A DNA stretch of 64,000 nucleotides from DASWOJ01 sp964242415 (GTDB lineage: Bacteria; Pseudomonadota; Alphaproteobacteria; Acetobacterales; Acetobacteraceae), in the NCBI GenBank assembly GCA_964242415.1, contig CAXTAT010000026.1:1-64000 (forward strand), read 5' to 3'. Below are positions 41,498 through 50,588 of this stretch, piece by piece. The notes below the pieces were generated by a model. It saw only the letters and a program-made list of their open reading frames with translations. It searched no databases and was not told the DNA's origin. Numbering within the stretch: position 1 is the stretch's first letter; each line of letters starts with the position of its first letter. The position numbers and the translations under genes were made by a program.

Positions 41498-42394
41498 TCA
41501 CCCGCCCGCCTTTGGGTCCAGCACGTCTCGGAGGCCGTCGCCCAGCAGGTTGAACGCAAGGCTGGCGACGAAGATGGCCGCCCCCGGCGCCAGGGCGACC
41601 CACCACTGGTCCAGCACGAAGCGCCGTGCAGTAGCGATCATGGCGCCCCACTCCGGCGACGGCGGCTGCGCGCCCATGCCGAGGAAGCCCAGCCCGGCCG
41701 CCGTCAGGATGATGCTGCTCAGGTCCAGCGTCACCCGCACCACCAGGCTGGGCACGCACAGCGGCGCGACGTGCCGCAGCACGATCCGCCCGGCGCCGGC
41801 CCCCGTCAGGCGCACGGCGGCGATGAAGTCGGCGCCGCGCAGGCCGAGCGTCTCCGCCCGCGCCAGCCGGGCGTAGGGCGGCCAGGCGGTCAGCGCGATG
41901 GCGGCGATGGCGCTGGCGATGCCGGGCCGCAGGGCTGCCACGAAGGCCAGCGCCAGGATCAGGCGCGGGAACGCCAGGAAGATGTCGGTCACGCGCATCA
42001 GCAGCCGGTCCCATATCCCGCCGGCATAGCCCGTGACGCAGCCGACCAGCAGCCCCACGGGGGCCACCAGCAGCACGACCGTCACCACCATGCCCAGCGT
42101 GATCCGCCCGCCGAACAGCAGGCGGGACAGGATGTCGCGCCCCAGCTCGTCGGTGCCCAGCCGGTGCGTTGCGCTGGGCCGGGCCAGGCGGTGCGCGAGA
42201 TCCTGCACGCCGGGGTCGTAGGGCGCCAACAGCGGCGCGGCCAGCGACAGCAGCGCCAGCAGCAGCGCGATCAGCAGCCCGGCCAGCGCCAGCGGGTTGC
42301 GCCGGAACGCGAGCCACAGCCGGTAGCGCCGGCCCCACGCGGCCTGGGCACGCGACGCCGGGGCGTCGGTCAGCAGCCAGGTGCGCGCCGTCAT
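41498..42394 (-). CDS. Oligopeptide/dipeptide ABC transporter permease (DppC-like)
   Basis: 298 aa, about six membrane segments. The N-terminus has FRRNPLALAGLLIALLLALL, typical of DppC. RLARPSATHRLGTDELGRDILSRL is the conserved family segment, and the EAA loop is ARAETLGLRGADFIAAVRLTGA. The protein forms the channel with the DppB-like permease, whose gene ends ten bases upstream. Confidence 0.93.
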   Translation of the reverse strand: MTARTWLLTDAPASRAQAAWGRRYRLWLAFRRNPLALAGLLIALLLALLSLAAPLLAPYDPGVQDLAHRLARPSATHRLGTDELGRDILSRLLFGGRITLGMVVTVVLLVAPVGLLVGCVTGYAGGIWDRLLMRVTDIFLAFPRLILALAFVAALRPGIASAIAAIALTAWPPYARLARAETLGLRGADFIAAVRLTGAGAGRIVLRHVAPLCVPSLVVRVTLDLSSIILTAAGLGFLGMGAQPPSPEWGAMIATARRFVLDQWWVALAPGAAIFVASLAFNLLGDGLRDVLDPKAGG

Positions 42395-42404
42395 TGCAGG
42401 TCCC

Positions 42405-43415
42405 TCATCGCACGCGGGGGTCCAGCACGCGGTACAGCACGTCCGACAGCAGGTTCAGCGCCAGGTAGGTCAGCCCCACCACCAGCGTCGCGCCCAGCAC
42501 GGCGTTCATGTCGGCGTTGAGCAGGCTGCCGGTCAGGTACTGCCCCAGGCCGGGCCAACTGAAGATGGTCTCGGTCAGCACCGCGCCCTCCAGCAGCCCG
42601 GCGTAGGTTAGCACCACCACCGTCAGCAGCCGGACCAGGATGTTGCCGAACGCATGGCGCCAGATGACGGCGGCGGCGGACAGGCCCTTGGCGCGGGCGG
42701 TGACCACCCACTCGCCGCGCAGGGCGTCCAGCATGAAGCCGCGGGTCATGCGGGCGATGGTGGCCATGTTGGATAGCCCCAGCACCAGCGCCGGCAGCGC
42801 CAACTGCCGCAGCGCGTCGCCGAACGCATCCCACTGGCCCGCCAGCGCCGCATCCACCAGCAGCAGGCCGGTCCGCTGCTCGACCATGCCGTCGAACATG
42901 ATGCCTTGCCGACCCGGCCCCGGCGCCCACTGCAGCTCGGCGTAGAACACCAGGAGCGCCAGCAGCGCCAGCACGAACACCGGGACCGAGGCGCCCGACA
43001 GGCAGGCCACCCGCACCAGCATGTCTGCCCAGGCGCCCTGCCGCACCGCCGCATAGACGCCCAGCGGCACCCCCAACCCGACCGCCACCAGCAGCGCCGC
43101 CGTCGCCAGCTCCAGCGTGGCCGGGAAGAACCGGGCGATGTCGGTGGTGACGCGGTTGCTGGTCATCACCGACCGGCCGAGGTCGCCGTGCGCCAACTGG
43201 CCGACGTAGCGGACGAACTGCTCGGGCAGCGGGCGGTCGAGGCCCAGCTCCAACCGGGTGCGCGCCACCACGTCGGCGGGGGCACGGTCGCCGACGATGG
43301 CGAGCACCGGGTCGATGGGGACGACGCGGCCGATCAGGAAGGTGATCAGCACCAGGCCGAACAGGGTGATGGGCACGCTGGCCAGGGCGGCGGCCAGGCG
43401 GCGGGTACGTCCCAT
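42405..43415 (-). CDS. Oligopeptide/dipeptide ABC transporter permease (DppB-like)
   Basis: 336 aa with six or so membrane segments. Family features are FGLVLITFLIGRVVPIDPVL near the start, LGLDRPLPEQFVRYVGQLAHGDLG, and the EAA-type loop MTRGFMLDALRGEWVVTARAKG. The C-terminal LLSDVLYRVLDPRVR is standard. Lies downstream of the binding-protein gene after a 255-bp gap that holds a repeat element. Confidence 0.93.
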   Translation of the reverse strand: MGRTRRLAAALASVPITLFGLVLITFLIGRVVPIDPVLAIVGDRAPADVVARTRLELGLDRPLPEQFVRYVGQLAHGDLGRSVMTSNRVTTDIARFFPATLELATAALLVAVGLGVPLGVYAAVRQGAWADMLVRVACLSGASVPVFVLALLALLVFYAELQWAPGPGRQGIMFDGMVEQRTGLLLVDAALAGQWDAFGDALRQLALPALVLGLSNMATIARMTRGFMLDALRGEWVVTARAKGLSAAAVIWRHAFGNILVRLLTVVVLTYAGLLEGAVLTETIFSWPGLGQYLTGSLLNADMNAVLGATLVVGLTYLALNLLSDVLYRVLDPRVR

Positions 43416-43460
43416 CAGGGGCGGGCCGGCGGTATGCGACGCAGGACCACTGCCTGCCTG

Positions 43461-43615
43461 TCTGCTCCCTCTCCCTCCGGGAGAGGGTCGGGGTGAGGGA
43501 AGCTGCGGGAGCCAAGCCCGGCCTGGTTGGGAGCGGGTTTTGTCCTCGAGTGGGCAAGACAGGCCCTTGCCGCTTCCCTCACCCCGGCCCTCTCCCGGAG
43601 GGAGAGGGGGCAGAG
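43461..43615. repeat. Composite inverted-repeat element, copy 11 (subfamily A)
   Basis: Left arm CTGCTCCCTCTCCCTCCGGG then AGAGGGTCGGGGTGAGGGA; right arm TCCCTCACCCCGGCCCTCTC then CCGGAGGGAGAGGGGGC. The interior starts GCTGCGGGAGCCAAGCCC. It lies between the binding-protein and permease genes of the same operon. Confidence 0.9.
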
Positions 43616-43670
43616 GCCGTTCTCATGCCTTAGGTGATTGCCCTGCATCGGAGGTGGCGTGTCCAGGGCG

Positions 43671-45257
43671 CTATGCCTTCGTGATCCCGGCGTAGTGCGT
43701 GCGGTCCGACTGCGACTCCAGGTCGAAGCCCGTCACGGTGCTGCGCATCGCCGCGACCTCGACTTGCTGCTGCAGGATCACGAAGGGGCTGCGCTCCCGG
43801 TGGTCCCGCTGCATCGCCTCGTACAGGGCGATGCGCTTGGCCGCGTCGCGCTCGTGCAGCGCAGCGACGGCACGGGCGGTCAGGTCGTCGTCCTTCCAAC
43901 TGCTGCGCCAGGCCAGGGTGCGGTTCTTCTGCGCCTCGGAGTTGTCGGTGTTGATGTTGAACGTCTCGGCGTTGCTGTGCGGGTCCAGGTAATCCGACCC
44001 CCACTTCACCATCGCCATCTGGTGCTGGCGGGCGCGGGTCTTGGTGATCACCTGGCGCTGCTCCCCGGCCAGCAGGGTCAGCCTGATGCCGGCCTCGGCC
44101 AGGTTGGCCTGGATGGCCTGCGCCACGTCCGGCGACGGCGGGCTGCTGGCATAATCCAGCGTGGCCTCGAACCCATCAGGCACGCCGGCCTCGGCCAGCA
44201 GCGCGCGGGCCTTGGCAATGTCCTTCTGGAACGGCAGGTCGTTCAGCGCGCCGGGGTAGCCCTTGGGCAGGAACGCCTGGTGCGGCTCGTAGGTGTTGGC
44301 GGTGATGTTGGCTGAGATGCCGCGGTAGTCGATGCACCACTTGATCGCCTGGCGCACCTGCGGCTTCGACAAGACCGGGTGGTTCTGGTTCAGGGCGATG
44401 TAATTGATATACGACTTCGGCTTCATCAGCAGCGTGTAGGCCGGGTCCCTGGCCAGCGCCGCCAACTGATCGGGGCTGAGGGTGCGCGCCACGTCGATGT
44501 CGCCGCGCTGCAGGCCCAGCAACTGCGCCGACGGGTCCGGCCGGTGCTGCAGCACGACCCGGCGCAGCTTGGTCGGGCTGGGGTGGTTCGGGTTGGCGTC
44601 GAGCGTGACGTTCTCGCTCGCCCGCCACTGCCGCAGTTGGAATGGGCCGGACCCGGCGCTGTTGCCGGACTTCAGCCAGGCATTGCCCAGGTCGTCCCCG
44701 GCAGCGTGGGCCATCACCGTCCGCTTGTCCACCACCATGCCGACCGCGGCCGACAGGCAGTACAGCAGGAAGCTCGGCGACCCGGCCTCGGCGACCTGCA
44801 CCACCAGCGTGGCGTCGTCGGTCGCGCGGACGCGCTGGGCCACGTTCTCGGGCGTGAAGCCGAACTGGTTCACGATGAAGGCCGGCGCCTTGTTCAGCAT
44901 CACCGCACGCTGCAGGGAGAAGGCCGCATCGTCCGCCGTGACCGGGTTGCCGGACGCGAACCGGCGGCCGCGGACCAGGTGGAACGTGGTGGTCAGGCCA
45001 TCCTCGGTCGTATCCCATTGCTCCGCCAGGTCGCCCTTGATGCGGGTGGCGTCGGCGAGGTCGGGCAGGATCAGCCGGTCGTAGCAGTTGCCCAGCACCT
45101 CGCCGCCGGTGAACTCGAAGCTCTCCTGCGGGTCCAGGCTGACGAGGTCGTCAATCGGCATGCCCATCACAGCCAGGTCGCGCGGCGTCTGCGCGAGGGC
45201 GGCCGTCCCGGCGAGCGGACTGGCGGCAAGGGCGCCCAGCAGGGTGCGGCGGTGCAT
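43671..45257 (-). CDS. ABC transporter substrate-binding protein, dipeptide/oligopeptide family (SBP_bac_5)
   Basis: 528 aa. The N-terminus is a twin-arginine-like signal (MHRRTLLGALAASPLAGTAA) with likely cleavage after ALA-Q. The mature protein has DLVSLDPQESFEFTGGEVLG, the SBP_bac_5 opening, then TFHLVRGRRFASGNPVTADD and SYINYIALNQNHPVLSKPQVRQAIK-type segments. It captures peptides or similar solutes for the permease and ATPase genes that follow. ATG at 45257 has GGAGG just upstream. First gene of the operon. Confidence 0.93.
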   Translation of the reverse strand: MHRRTLLGALAASPLAGTAALAQTPRDLAVMGMPIDDLVSLDPQESFEFTGGEVLGNCYDRLILPDLADATRIKGDLAEQWDTTEDGLTTTFHLVRGRRFASGNPVTADDAAFSLQRAVMLNKAPAFIVNQFGFTPENVAQRVRATDDATLVVQVAEAGSPSFLLYCLSAAVGMVVDKRTVMAHAAGDDLGNAWLKSGNSAGSGPFQLRQWRASENVTLDANPNHPSPTKLRRVVLQHRPDPSAQLLGLQRGDIDVARTLSPDQLAALARDPAYTLLMKPKSYINYIALNQNHPVLSKPQVRQAIKWCIDYRGISANITANTYEPHQAFLPKGYPGALNDLPFQKDIAKARALLAEAGVPDGFEATLDYASSPPSPDVAQAIQANLAEAGIRLTLLAGEQRQVITKTRARQHQMAMVKWGSDYLDPHSNAETFNINTDNSEAQKNRTLAWRSSWKDDDLTARAVAALHERDAAKRIALYEAMQRDHRERSPFVILQQQVEVAAMRSTVTGFDLESQSDRTHYAGITKA

Positions 45258-45337
45258 GGCTGTCCTCCGGTGGATGGGGGACGCTAACCCGCATGCTGCA
45301 GGTGCGAAAGAGCTTGCTGCGCCGGCGGGTAGCGGGT

Positions 45338-45817
45338 TCAGTCGGAGGGCTGCAGGTAGCCCCACCGCTCCGTCGCAGGCTCGGCCGCCGCCCACTTCCA
45401 GCGTGCGGCCTGCCGGCAGAGCGACGTCGTGAAGATGCCCCGGTGCGCGCCGTCGCTGACGGTGAACACCACCTCTCGGCATGTCGCAAGCGGGGTGGCG
45501 TACTCGCGTGCGACTGCCAGGTCACCGTGCTCGTTGCCGATCGGGATGGTGTGCCGGATCTCCCACGGCACCGTGGCGCCGACCGTGGCCCCACCGGCGG
45601 CGTCGGCGATCGCGTCCTGCTCGCCGGTTTGGCGGCGGCGGACGACATACCGGCTCACCTCGCGCAGGCCCGCCTGGGTGGCGACGCCAATGGCGAAGCC
45701 AACCGCCGGGTTCGCCGTCGCCGAACCCGCGGCAGCGCCGACGCCAAAGGCCGCCACGTTGGTCGCCGCGGCGCACCCGGCCAGCGCCGGCAGCAGCACG
45801 GCGGCGAGCAGCCTCAT
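45338..45817 (-). CDS. Small lipoprotein, tandem paralog 2
   Basis: 159 aa. A lipoprotein signal is present (MRLLAAVLLPALAGC; Cys at 15). The end WKWAAAEPATERWGYLQPSD is nearly the same as the end of the adjacent upstream gene product, and CREVVFTVSDGAHRGIFTTSLCRQ parallels its CKDIVFSVDTKDRSGPHRAFYT. Each has two Cys in the C-terminal domain, a likely disulfide. Not recognised. The ATG overlaps the stop of the previous gene (ATGA). Confidence 0.8.
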   Translation of the reverse strand: MRLLAAVLLPALAGCAAATNVAAFGVGAAAGSATANPAVGFAIGVATQAGLREVSRYVVRRRQTGEQDAIADAAGGATVGATVPWEIRHTIPIGNEHGDLAVAREYATPLATCREVVFTVSDGAHRGIFTTSLCRQAARWKWAAAEPATERWGYLQPSD

Positions 45818-46335
45818 TGCAGCGCGCCCCAGCGCTCCGTCGCCGGCTCGGCGGACGCCCAGTGCCAGGCTTGGCCGTCCCTGCAGATCGTCGCGGTGTA
45901 GAAGGCGCGGTGCGGGCCAGACCGGTCCTTCGTGTCCACCGAGAACACGATGTCCTTGCAGCGGAAGTCGGCGACGCCGAAGCTGTGGGTGACGACGACC
46001 TGGCCGGCCTCGTCGGCCTCGATCGGCAGGGAATGATCGACGGACCAGGCCGCGACCGCGCCGTCCGGGAGCGGTCCCGCGGCCTGTGCGATCGACTCCT
46101 GTTCCGTCCGGTGCACGCGGCGCTCGACGTGCTTCAAGCCTTCCTCGGCCAGGGACTGCACCACCAGGCCGACCGCGGCGGCGGCGGCGGCGCTCCGGGT
46201 CACCGAGCTTGCGGCCCCGGCGGCGGCGACCCCGGCCACGTCCGCGGTGCCCTCGGTCAGAAGCGAGCCGCAGGCCGGCAGCGCCAGGACGCATGCGAAC
46301 ACCATAAGCTGCCGAATCGGACGTTGCCGCATCAC
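45814..46335 (-). CDS. Small lipoprotein, tandem paralog 1
   Basis: 173 aa. Lipobox LALPACGS after a short basic N-terminus, so the protein is expected to be anchored in a membrane facing the periplasm. Small Ala/Gly-rich helical segment (residues about 30-60), then a beta-type C-terminal domain ending WHWASAEPATERWGALQ. Start GTG at 46335 or ATG at 46332. Family unknown. It follows the transporter ATPase gene by about 80 bases on the same strand. Confidence 0.8.
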   Translation of the reverse strand: MMRQRPIRQLMVFACVLALPACGSLLTEGTADVAGVAAAGAASSVTRSAAAAAAVGLVVQSLAEEGLKHVERRVHRTEQESIAQAAGPLPDGAVAAWSVDHSLPIEADEAGQVVVTHSFGVADFRCKDIVFSVDTKDRSGPHRAFYTATICRDGQAWHWASAEPATERWGALQ

Positions 46336-46415
46336 GCTGGTCCCAACCTTGCCACCCAGCCTTTCAAGCCTGTGCAGGCGGGCGTGGTCAACGCCCCGGC
46401 ACGGCGTTTGGGTGG

Positions 46416-47723
46416 CTACTCCTCCTCATCGAGGAAGAATTGGTCAGCCTCCTCGTCATAGGAGTACAGCTCGGCATACCGGCCCCAGGAGATAGCGGTC
46501 CGCAGCGTCTCGTCGGCATAGTCCGGCGACATCGTATCCTCCAACTCGTCGCGGAAGCGCACGCCGGAGGCACGGTGGTTCGGCCGCTCGTCCAGCACAC
46601 GCCGGATTTGCGCCGCCAGGGGCACGTTGCCGCGCAGCGCCTGGCCGAAGAGCTGCTTGCGGGCGTCCGTCTCCGCCTCCACCCAATGCCGGCCCTGGTC
46701 GGTCAGGCGCAGGTCGCCCTCCTCCAGCACGCCCAGCCCGAGCAGTTGCAGCGCGTCCCCCATCGGCAGCAGGTCGTCCAGCTCAAGCTGCAGCGTGCCG
46801 GCCAGGGCGGGCAGGTCGGCGCGGCCGTTGTACGGGGGGGCGACCAGCGTCTCGGCCAGGCCGGCCAGCAGGTTGGTGCTGACGGGGTGCAGTTGCAGGG
46901 CGATGGTGGCGGCGGCCGGGGCGGCGGCAGGATGCGACGACGGCGCGCGCCGGGTCATCAGCGCGTAGATGTCATCGACGAACTGCCGGAACGCGGCGTC
47001 GTTGCGGTTGCGCGGATGCGGGAACGGCACGCGCAGCTCGCTGGCGACGCGGCCGGGGTTGCTGCTGAACACCAGGATGCGGTCGCACATCAGCACCGCC
47101 TCCTCGATGTTGTGGGTGACCATCAGGATCGACTTCACGGGCAGCTTGCCCTCGCTCCACAGGTCGATCAGGTCGGTGCGCAGCGTTTCGGCCGTCAGCA
47201 CGTCGAGCGCGCTGAACGGCTCGTCCATCAGCAGCAGGTCTGGGTGCACCACCAGGGCGCGGGCCAGGCCGACGCGCTGGCGCATCCCGCCGGACAGCTC
47301 CTTGGGATAGGCGCTCTCGTAGCCGCCGAGGCCGATCAGGTCGATGGCCGCCTCGCCGCGCTTCTCCCGCTCGGCACGGGCGACGCCCAGCGCCTCCAGC
47401 CCAAGCTCGACGTTCTCCTGCACCGTCAGCCAGGGGAACAGGGCGAAGCTTTGGAATACCATCGCCACGCCGTCCGCGGGTCCGTGCAGGGCGCGGCCCC
47501 GCCATGTCACCTCGCCGCTTGTGGGCTTCAGCAGGCCCGCGATGATCCGCAGCAGGGTTGACTTGCCCGATCCGGACCGGCCCAGCAGCCCCACGATCTC
47601 GCCGCTGCGCAGCGACACGTCCACGTCGTCCAGCACCACTAGGTCGGCGCTGCTGTCCTTGTGGTAGGACTGGCGGACGCCGCGCACCTGCAGCAGGGTG
47701 TCGGCTGCAACGGTTTGGTCCAT
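46416..47723 (-). CDS. ABC transporter ATPase, nitrate/sulfonate/taurine class, with AAA-associated C-terminal domain
   Basis: 435 aa. The first 260 residues are an ABC ATPase: GLLGRSGSGKSTLLRIIAGL, LSGGMRQRVGLARAL, LLLMDEPFSALDVLTAETLR and MVTHNIEEAVLMCDRI. From about residue 285 a winged-helix-like AAA-associated domain follows (HPVSTNLLAGLAETLVAP, then ISWGRYAELYSYDEEADQFF). It pairs with the large permease upstream (42 bp). No solute-binding protein is encoded nearby. Confidence 0.92.
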   Translation of the reverse strand: MDQTVAADTLLQVRGVRQSYHKDSSADLVVLDDVDVSLRSGEIVGLLGRSGSGKSTLLRIIAGLLKPTSGEVTWRGRALHGPADGVAMVFQSFALFPWLTVQENVELGLEALGVARAEREKRGEAAIDLIGLGGYESAYPKELSGGMRQRVGLARALVVHPDLLLMDEPFSALDVLTAETLRTDLIDLWSEGKLPVKSILMVTHNIEEAVLMCDRILVFSSNPGRVASELRVPFPHPRNRNDAAFRQFVDDIYALMTRRAPSSHPAAAPAAATIALQLHPVSTNLLAGLAETLVAPPYNGRADLPALAGTLQLELDDLLPMGDALQLLGLGVLEEGDLRLTDQGRHWVEAETDARKQLFGQALRGNVPLAAQIRRVLDERPNHRASGVRFRDELEDTMSPDYADETLRTAISWGRYAELYSYDEEADQFFLDEEE

Positions 47724-47765
47724 GGGCGTGCTCCCGGCTGCGGCGTCAGGGTTGAGGCAAGGGTG

Positions 47766-49490
47766 TTACAGCGTCAGGCGGCGGCTGGAATAGGCATAGA
47801 GCGGCCGCCACAGCAGCCGGTTGAACGCCAGCACGAACGAGGACATCACGACGACGCCCAGCACCACCTTGGCCGTCGCGCCGTCCGCGGTGGCGTCCGC
47901 GATGTAGGCCCCCAGGCCATGCGCGACCAGCTTCGTCTTGCCCCAGACCGCCACCTCCGACACGATGGCGGCGTTCCATGACCCGCCCGACGCCGTGATC
48001 GCGCCCGTGATGTAGTAGGGGAAGATGCCCGGCAGGATCACCCGGCGCCACCACAGCAGCCCGCCGACCCGGTAGTTCTTCGACGCCTCCTGCAAGTCCC
48101 CCGGGAACACGCTGGCCCCGGCGATGACGTTGAACAGGATGTACCACTGGGTGCCCAGGATCATCAGCGGCGTCAGCCAGATGTCGGGGTTGCCCGCAAA
48201 GTACACGATGGCGACGACGAAGACCGGGAAGAACAGGTTGGCCGGGAACGCCGCCAGGAACTGCGCGACCGGCTGCGCCCGCCGCGCCCACGCCGGGCGC
48301 AGGCCCAGCCAGACGCCGATCGGCACCCAAACCAGCGTCGCCAGCGTCATCAGCACCACGACGCGCAGCAGGGTGATCAGGCCAAGCTCCACCGCCTCGG
48401 TCAGGTCGGCCAGGGTCAGCGTTGCCGATGCAAACGTCCAGATTTCCCAAGCCGCCGCGGCGACCGCGACGGCCAGCACCGCCAGGAACGCCGCATCGCC
48501 CGTGCGCGACGGCGCGCGCACCGCCGCCCGGCGGGGCCGGGTGCGGAACGACAGCCGCAGCCCGCCGAACGCGTCGAACACCCGGCCGACGCCGCCGGAC
48601 ACCGCCCGCAGCAGCCGGGTGCGGCGCAGCAGCTTCAGCACCCAGGGGTCCTCGGTGTTCTCGCCGGCCGTCAGCTCGAAGCGGAACTTGCTGGACCAGG
48701 CGACCAAGGGGCGGAACAGCAACTGGTCGTAGGCCAGGATGACGACCAGCATCGCCAGGATCGCCCAGAACACCGCGCCGATGTCGCGCTCGTCCAGCGC
48801 CTTGGCCACGTAGCTGCCGATGCCCGGCAGTTTCCAGGTTGAGTCCCCTACGCTCACGGCCTCGCTGGCGACGACGAAGAACCAGCCGCCCGACATCGAC
48901 ATCATGGTGTTCCATACCAGGCCCGGCATGGCGAACGGCACCTCCAGCCGCCAGAACCGCTGCCAGCCGCTGAGGCGGTAGCTGCGGGCGGCCTCGTCCA
49001 GGTCGGCCGGGACGGTCTTGAGGCTTTGATACAGGCTGAACGCCATGTTCCATGCCTGGCTGGTGAAGATGGCGAAGATGGCCGCAAGCTCCGCCCCCAG
49101 CACGCGGCCGGGGAACAGGCTCATGAAGAACACGACCGTGAAGGTCAGGAAGCCCAGGATCGGCACCGACTGCAGGATGTCGAGGATCGGCACCAGGATC
49201 AGCCCGGCCCGCCGGCTTTTCGCCGCCCAGGTGGCATAGGTGAAGGTGAACAGCAGCGAGCACACCAGCGCGGCGAACATCCGCAGCGTCGTGCGGACCG
49301 CGTAGTTCGGCAGCGCCCAGGGGTCGAGCACGATCGCCTGCGTTTCCGGCGCGTCCAGCGGCGCCAGGGTGCCGCGGGCGACGGTGCCGAAGTAGATCAG
49401 CAGCGCGGCGATGCACAGCCCGGCCACCAGGTCGAAGACGTTGGGCAGGCGGCGTGCGGAGGCGAACGCGGGAAACGGGGTGTCGGACAT
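47766..49490 (-). CDS. Double-length ABC transporter permease (nitrate/sulfonate/taurine class)
   Basis: 574 aa with two permease halves in one chain. The first half has AKSRRAGLILVPILDILQSV and the EAA-like loop LDEAARSYRLSGWQRFWRLE; the second half has RRAQPVAQFLAAFPANLFFP and LQEASKNYRVGGLLWWRRVI. The fusion would form a one-chain channel with the downstream ATPase. Substrate cannot be read; no binding protein is adjacent. An inverted-repeat element lies upstream of the start. Confidence 0.9.
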   Translation of the reverse strand: MSDTPFPAFASARRLPNVFDLVAGLCIAALLIYFGTVARGTLAPLDAPETQAIVLDPWALPNYAVRTTLRMFAALVCSLLFTFTYATWAAKSRRAGLILVPILDILQSVPILGFLTFTVVFFMSLFPGRVLGAELAAIFAIFTSQAWNMAFSLYQSLKTVPADLDEAARSYRLSGWQRFWRLEVPFAMPGLVWNTMMSMSGGWFFVVASEAVSVGDSTWKLPGIGSYVAKALDERDIGAVFWAILAMLVVILAYDQLLFRPLVAWSSKFRFELTAGENTEDPWVLKLLRRTRLLRAVSGGVGRVFDAFGGLRLSFRTRPRRAAVRAPSRTGDAAFLAVLAVAVAAAAWEIWTFASATLTLADLTEAVELGLITLLRVVVLMTLATLVWVPIGVWLGLRPAWARRAQPVAQFLAAFPANLFFPVFVVAIVYFAGNPDIWLTPLMILGTQWYILFNVIAGASVFPGDLQEASKNYRVGGLLWWRRVILPGIFPYYITGAITASGGSWNAAIVSEVAVWGKTKLVAHGLGAYIADATADGATAKVVLGVVVMSSFVLAFNRLLWRPLYAYSSRRLTL

Positions 49491-49648
49491 GCGCGCTGCT
49501 TTCGGGCCAGGTGCGTCGGGCGTGCGTTCCGGTTACGCCATCCGCATCCAGGTGTCAGCAGGGCAGGTGTTGTTGTTCGATGACGGACGCAGCCCCACGA
49601 CGGTCCCTTTGCAGACAGATGCGTATGGCGCGAGGACGCCGCCTGCCT

Positions 49649-49801
49649 GCCCCCTCTCCCTCCGGGAGAGGGCCGGGGGGTGAGAGGCCGCAAGCGCCAA
49701 GCCCGGCGTGTTTGGGCGCGGATTTCGTGCTTTAAGCGGGGAAATTAGGCCCTTGCCGCTTCCCTCACCCCGGCCCTCTCCCGGAGGGAGAGGGAACAGG
49801 C
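49649..49801. repeat. Composite inverted-repeat element, copy 12 (subfamily A) with outer flanks
   Basis: Left arm CCCCCTCTCCCTCCGGGAGA then GGGCCGGGGGGTGAGAGG; right arm TCCCTCACCCCGGCCCTCTC then CCGGAGGGAGAGGGAACAGG. Outer flanks are inverted copies: ATGCGTATGGCGCGAGGAC at the left and CTCGCGCCATATGCGATCAC at the right. It fills most of 49491-49847, between the permease start and the ctrA stop. Confidence 0.9.
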
Positions 49802-49847
49802 AGCTTTCTCGCGCCATATGCGATCACCCTGCCCTAGCGCGCCGGCG

Positions 49848-50588
49848 TCAGGCGATGGCGAGCTGTCCCGCCTTGGCGGCCAGCGCGGCCTTTGGCGCAT
49901 TCACCGGGCTCGGCGCGGCGGTGTCGCGGACCATGTAGCCGCGGCCCCAGACGGTGCCGATGACGTTGGGCGCCCCGGCGTCGGACAGCTTGCGGCGCAG
50001 CTTGCAGATGAACACGTCGATGATCTTCATCTCCGGCTCGTCCATGCCGCCATACAGGTGGTTCAGGAACGCCTCCTTGGTCAGCACCATGCCCTTGCGG
50101 AGCACCAGCAGTTCCAGGATGGCGTATTCCTTGCCGGTCAGGTGGACGGGCGCGCCGGCCACCAGGACCTCGCGGCTGTCCAGGTTCAATTGCAGGTCGC
50201 CGAGGACCAGGGTGGGCTGGCTGTAGCCCTTGCTGCGCCGCAGGATGGCCTGCATCCGGGCCAGCAGCTCCGCCGGGTCGAACGGCTTGGCGATCACGTC
50301 GTCCGCGCCGACGCCGAAGGCACGCAGCTTGGCGTCTGACCGGGCCTGCGGGACCATGACGATGGCCGGGGTGTCGATGCGTGCCGCCCGCATGCGCCGG
50401 ACCATCTCGCAGCCGTCAGTGCCCGGCAGAACCAAGTCGAGCAGCACCAGGTCGTAGTCATAGTGGCGGAGCAGGTCCAGCCCGTCCTCCCCGGTGGCGG
50501 CGTGTTCCACGACGGCGCCGCTGCCCTTCAGGAGGTGGCACAGCCCGCGGGCGGCAGTCTGGTCGGCATCGATCAGCAATACACGCAT
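49848..50588 (-). CDS. ctrA: CtrA-type cell-cycle response regulator with divergent receiver
   Basis: 246 aa. The OmpR-type DNA-binding half is a close match to CtrA: VHLTGKEYAILELLVLRKGM, then FLNHLYGGMDEPEMKIIDVF and CKLRRKLSD, VWGRGYMVRD. The receiver keeps the phosphoacceptor Asp51 (VLLDLVLPG) and Lys101 (AKPF), but the acidic pair reads DAD instead of EDD, and the switch Ser/Thr near residue 79 is Val (VMVPQA). CtrA controls division and flagellar genes in alphaproteobacteria. It lies divergent from fliI, so the 158-bp space may be co-regulated. Confidence 0.9.
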   Translation of the reverse strand: MRVLLIDADQTAARGLCHLLKGSGAVVEHAATGEDGLDLLRHYDYDLVLLDLVLPGTDGCEMVRRMRAARIDTPAIVMVPQARSDAKLRAFGVGADDVIAKPFDPAELLARMQAILRRSKGYSQPTLVLGDLQLNLDSREVLVAGAPVHLTGKEYAILELLVLRKGMVLTKEAFLNHLYGGMDEPEMKIIDVFICKLRRKLSDAGAPNVIGTVWGRGYMVRDTAAPSPVNAPKAALAAKAGQLAIA

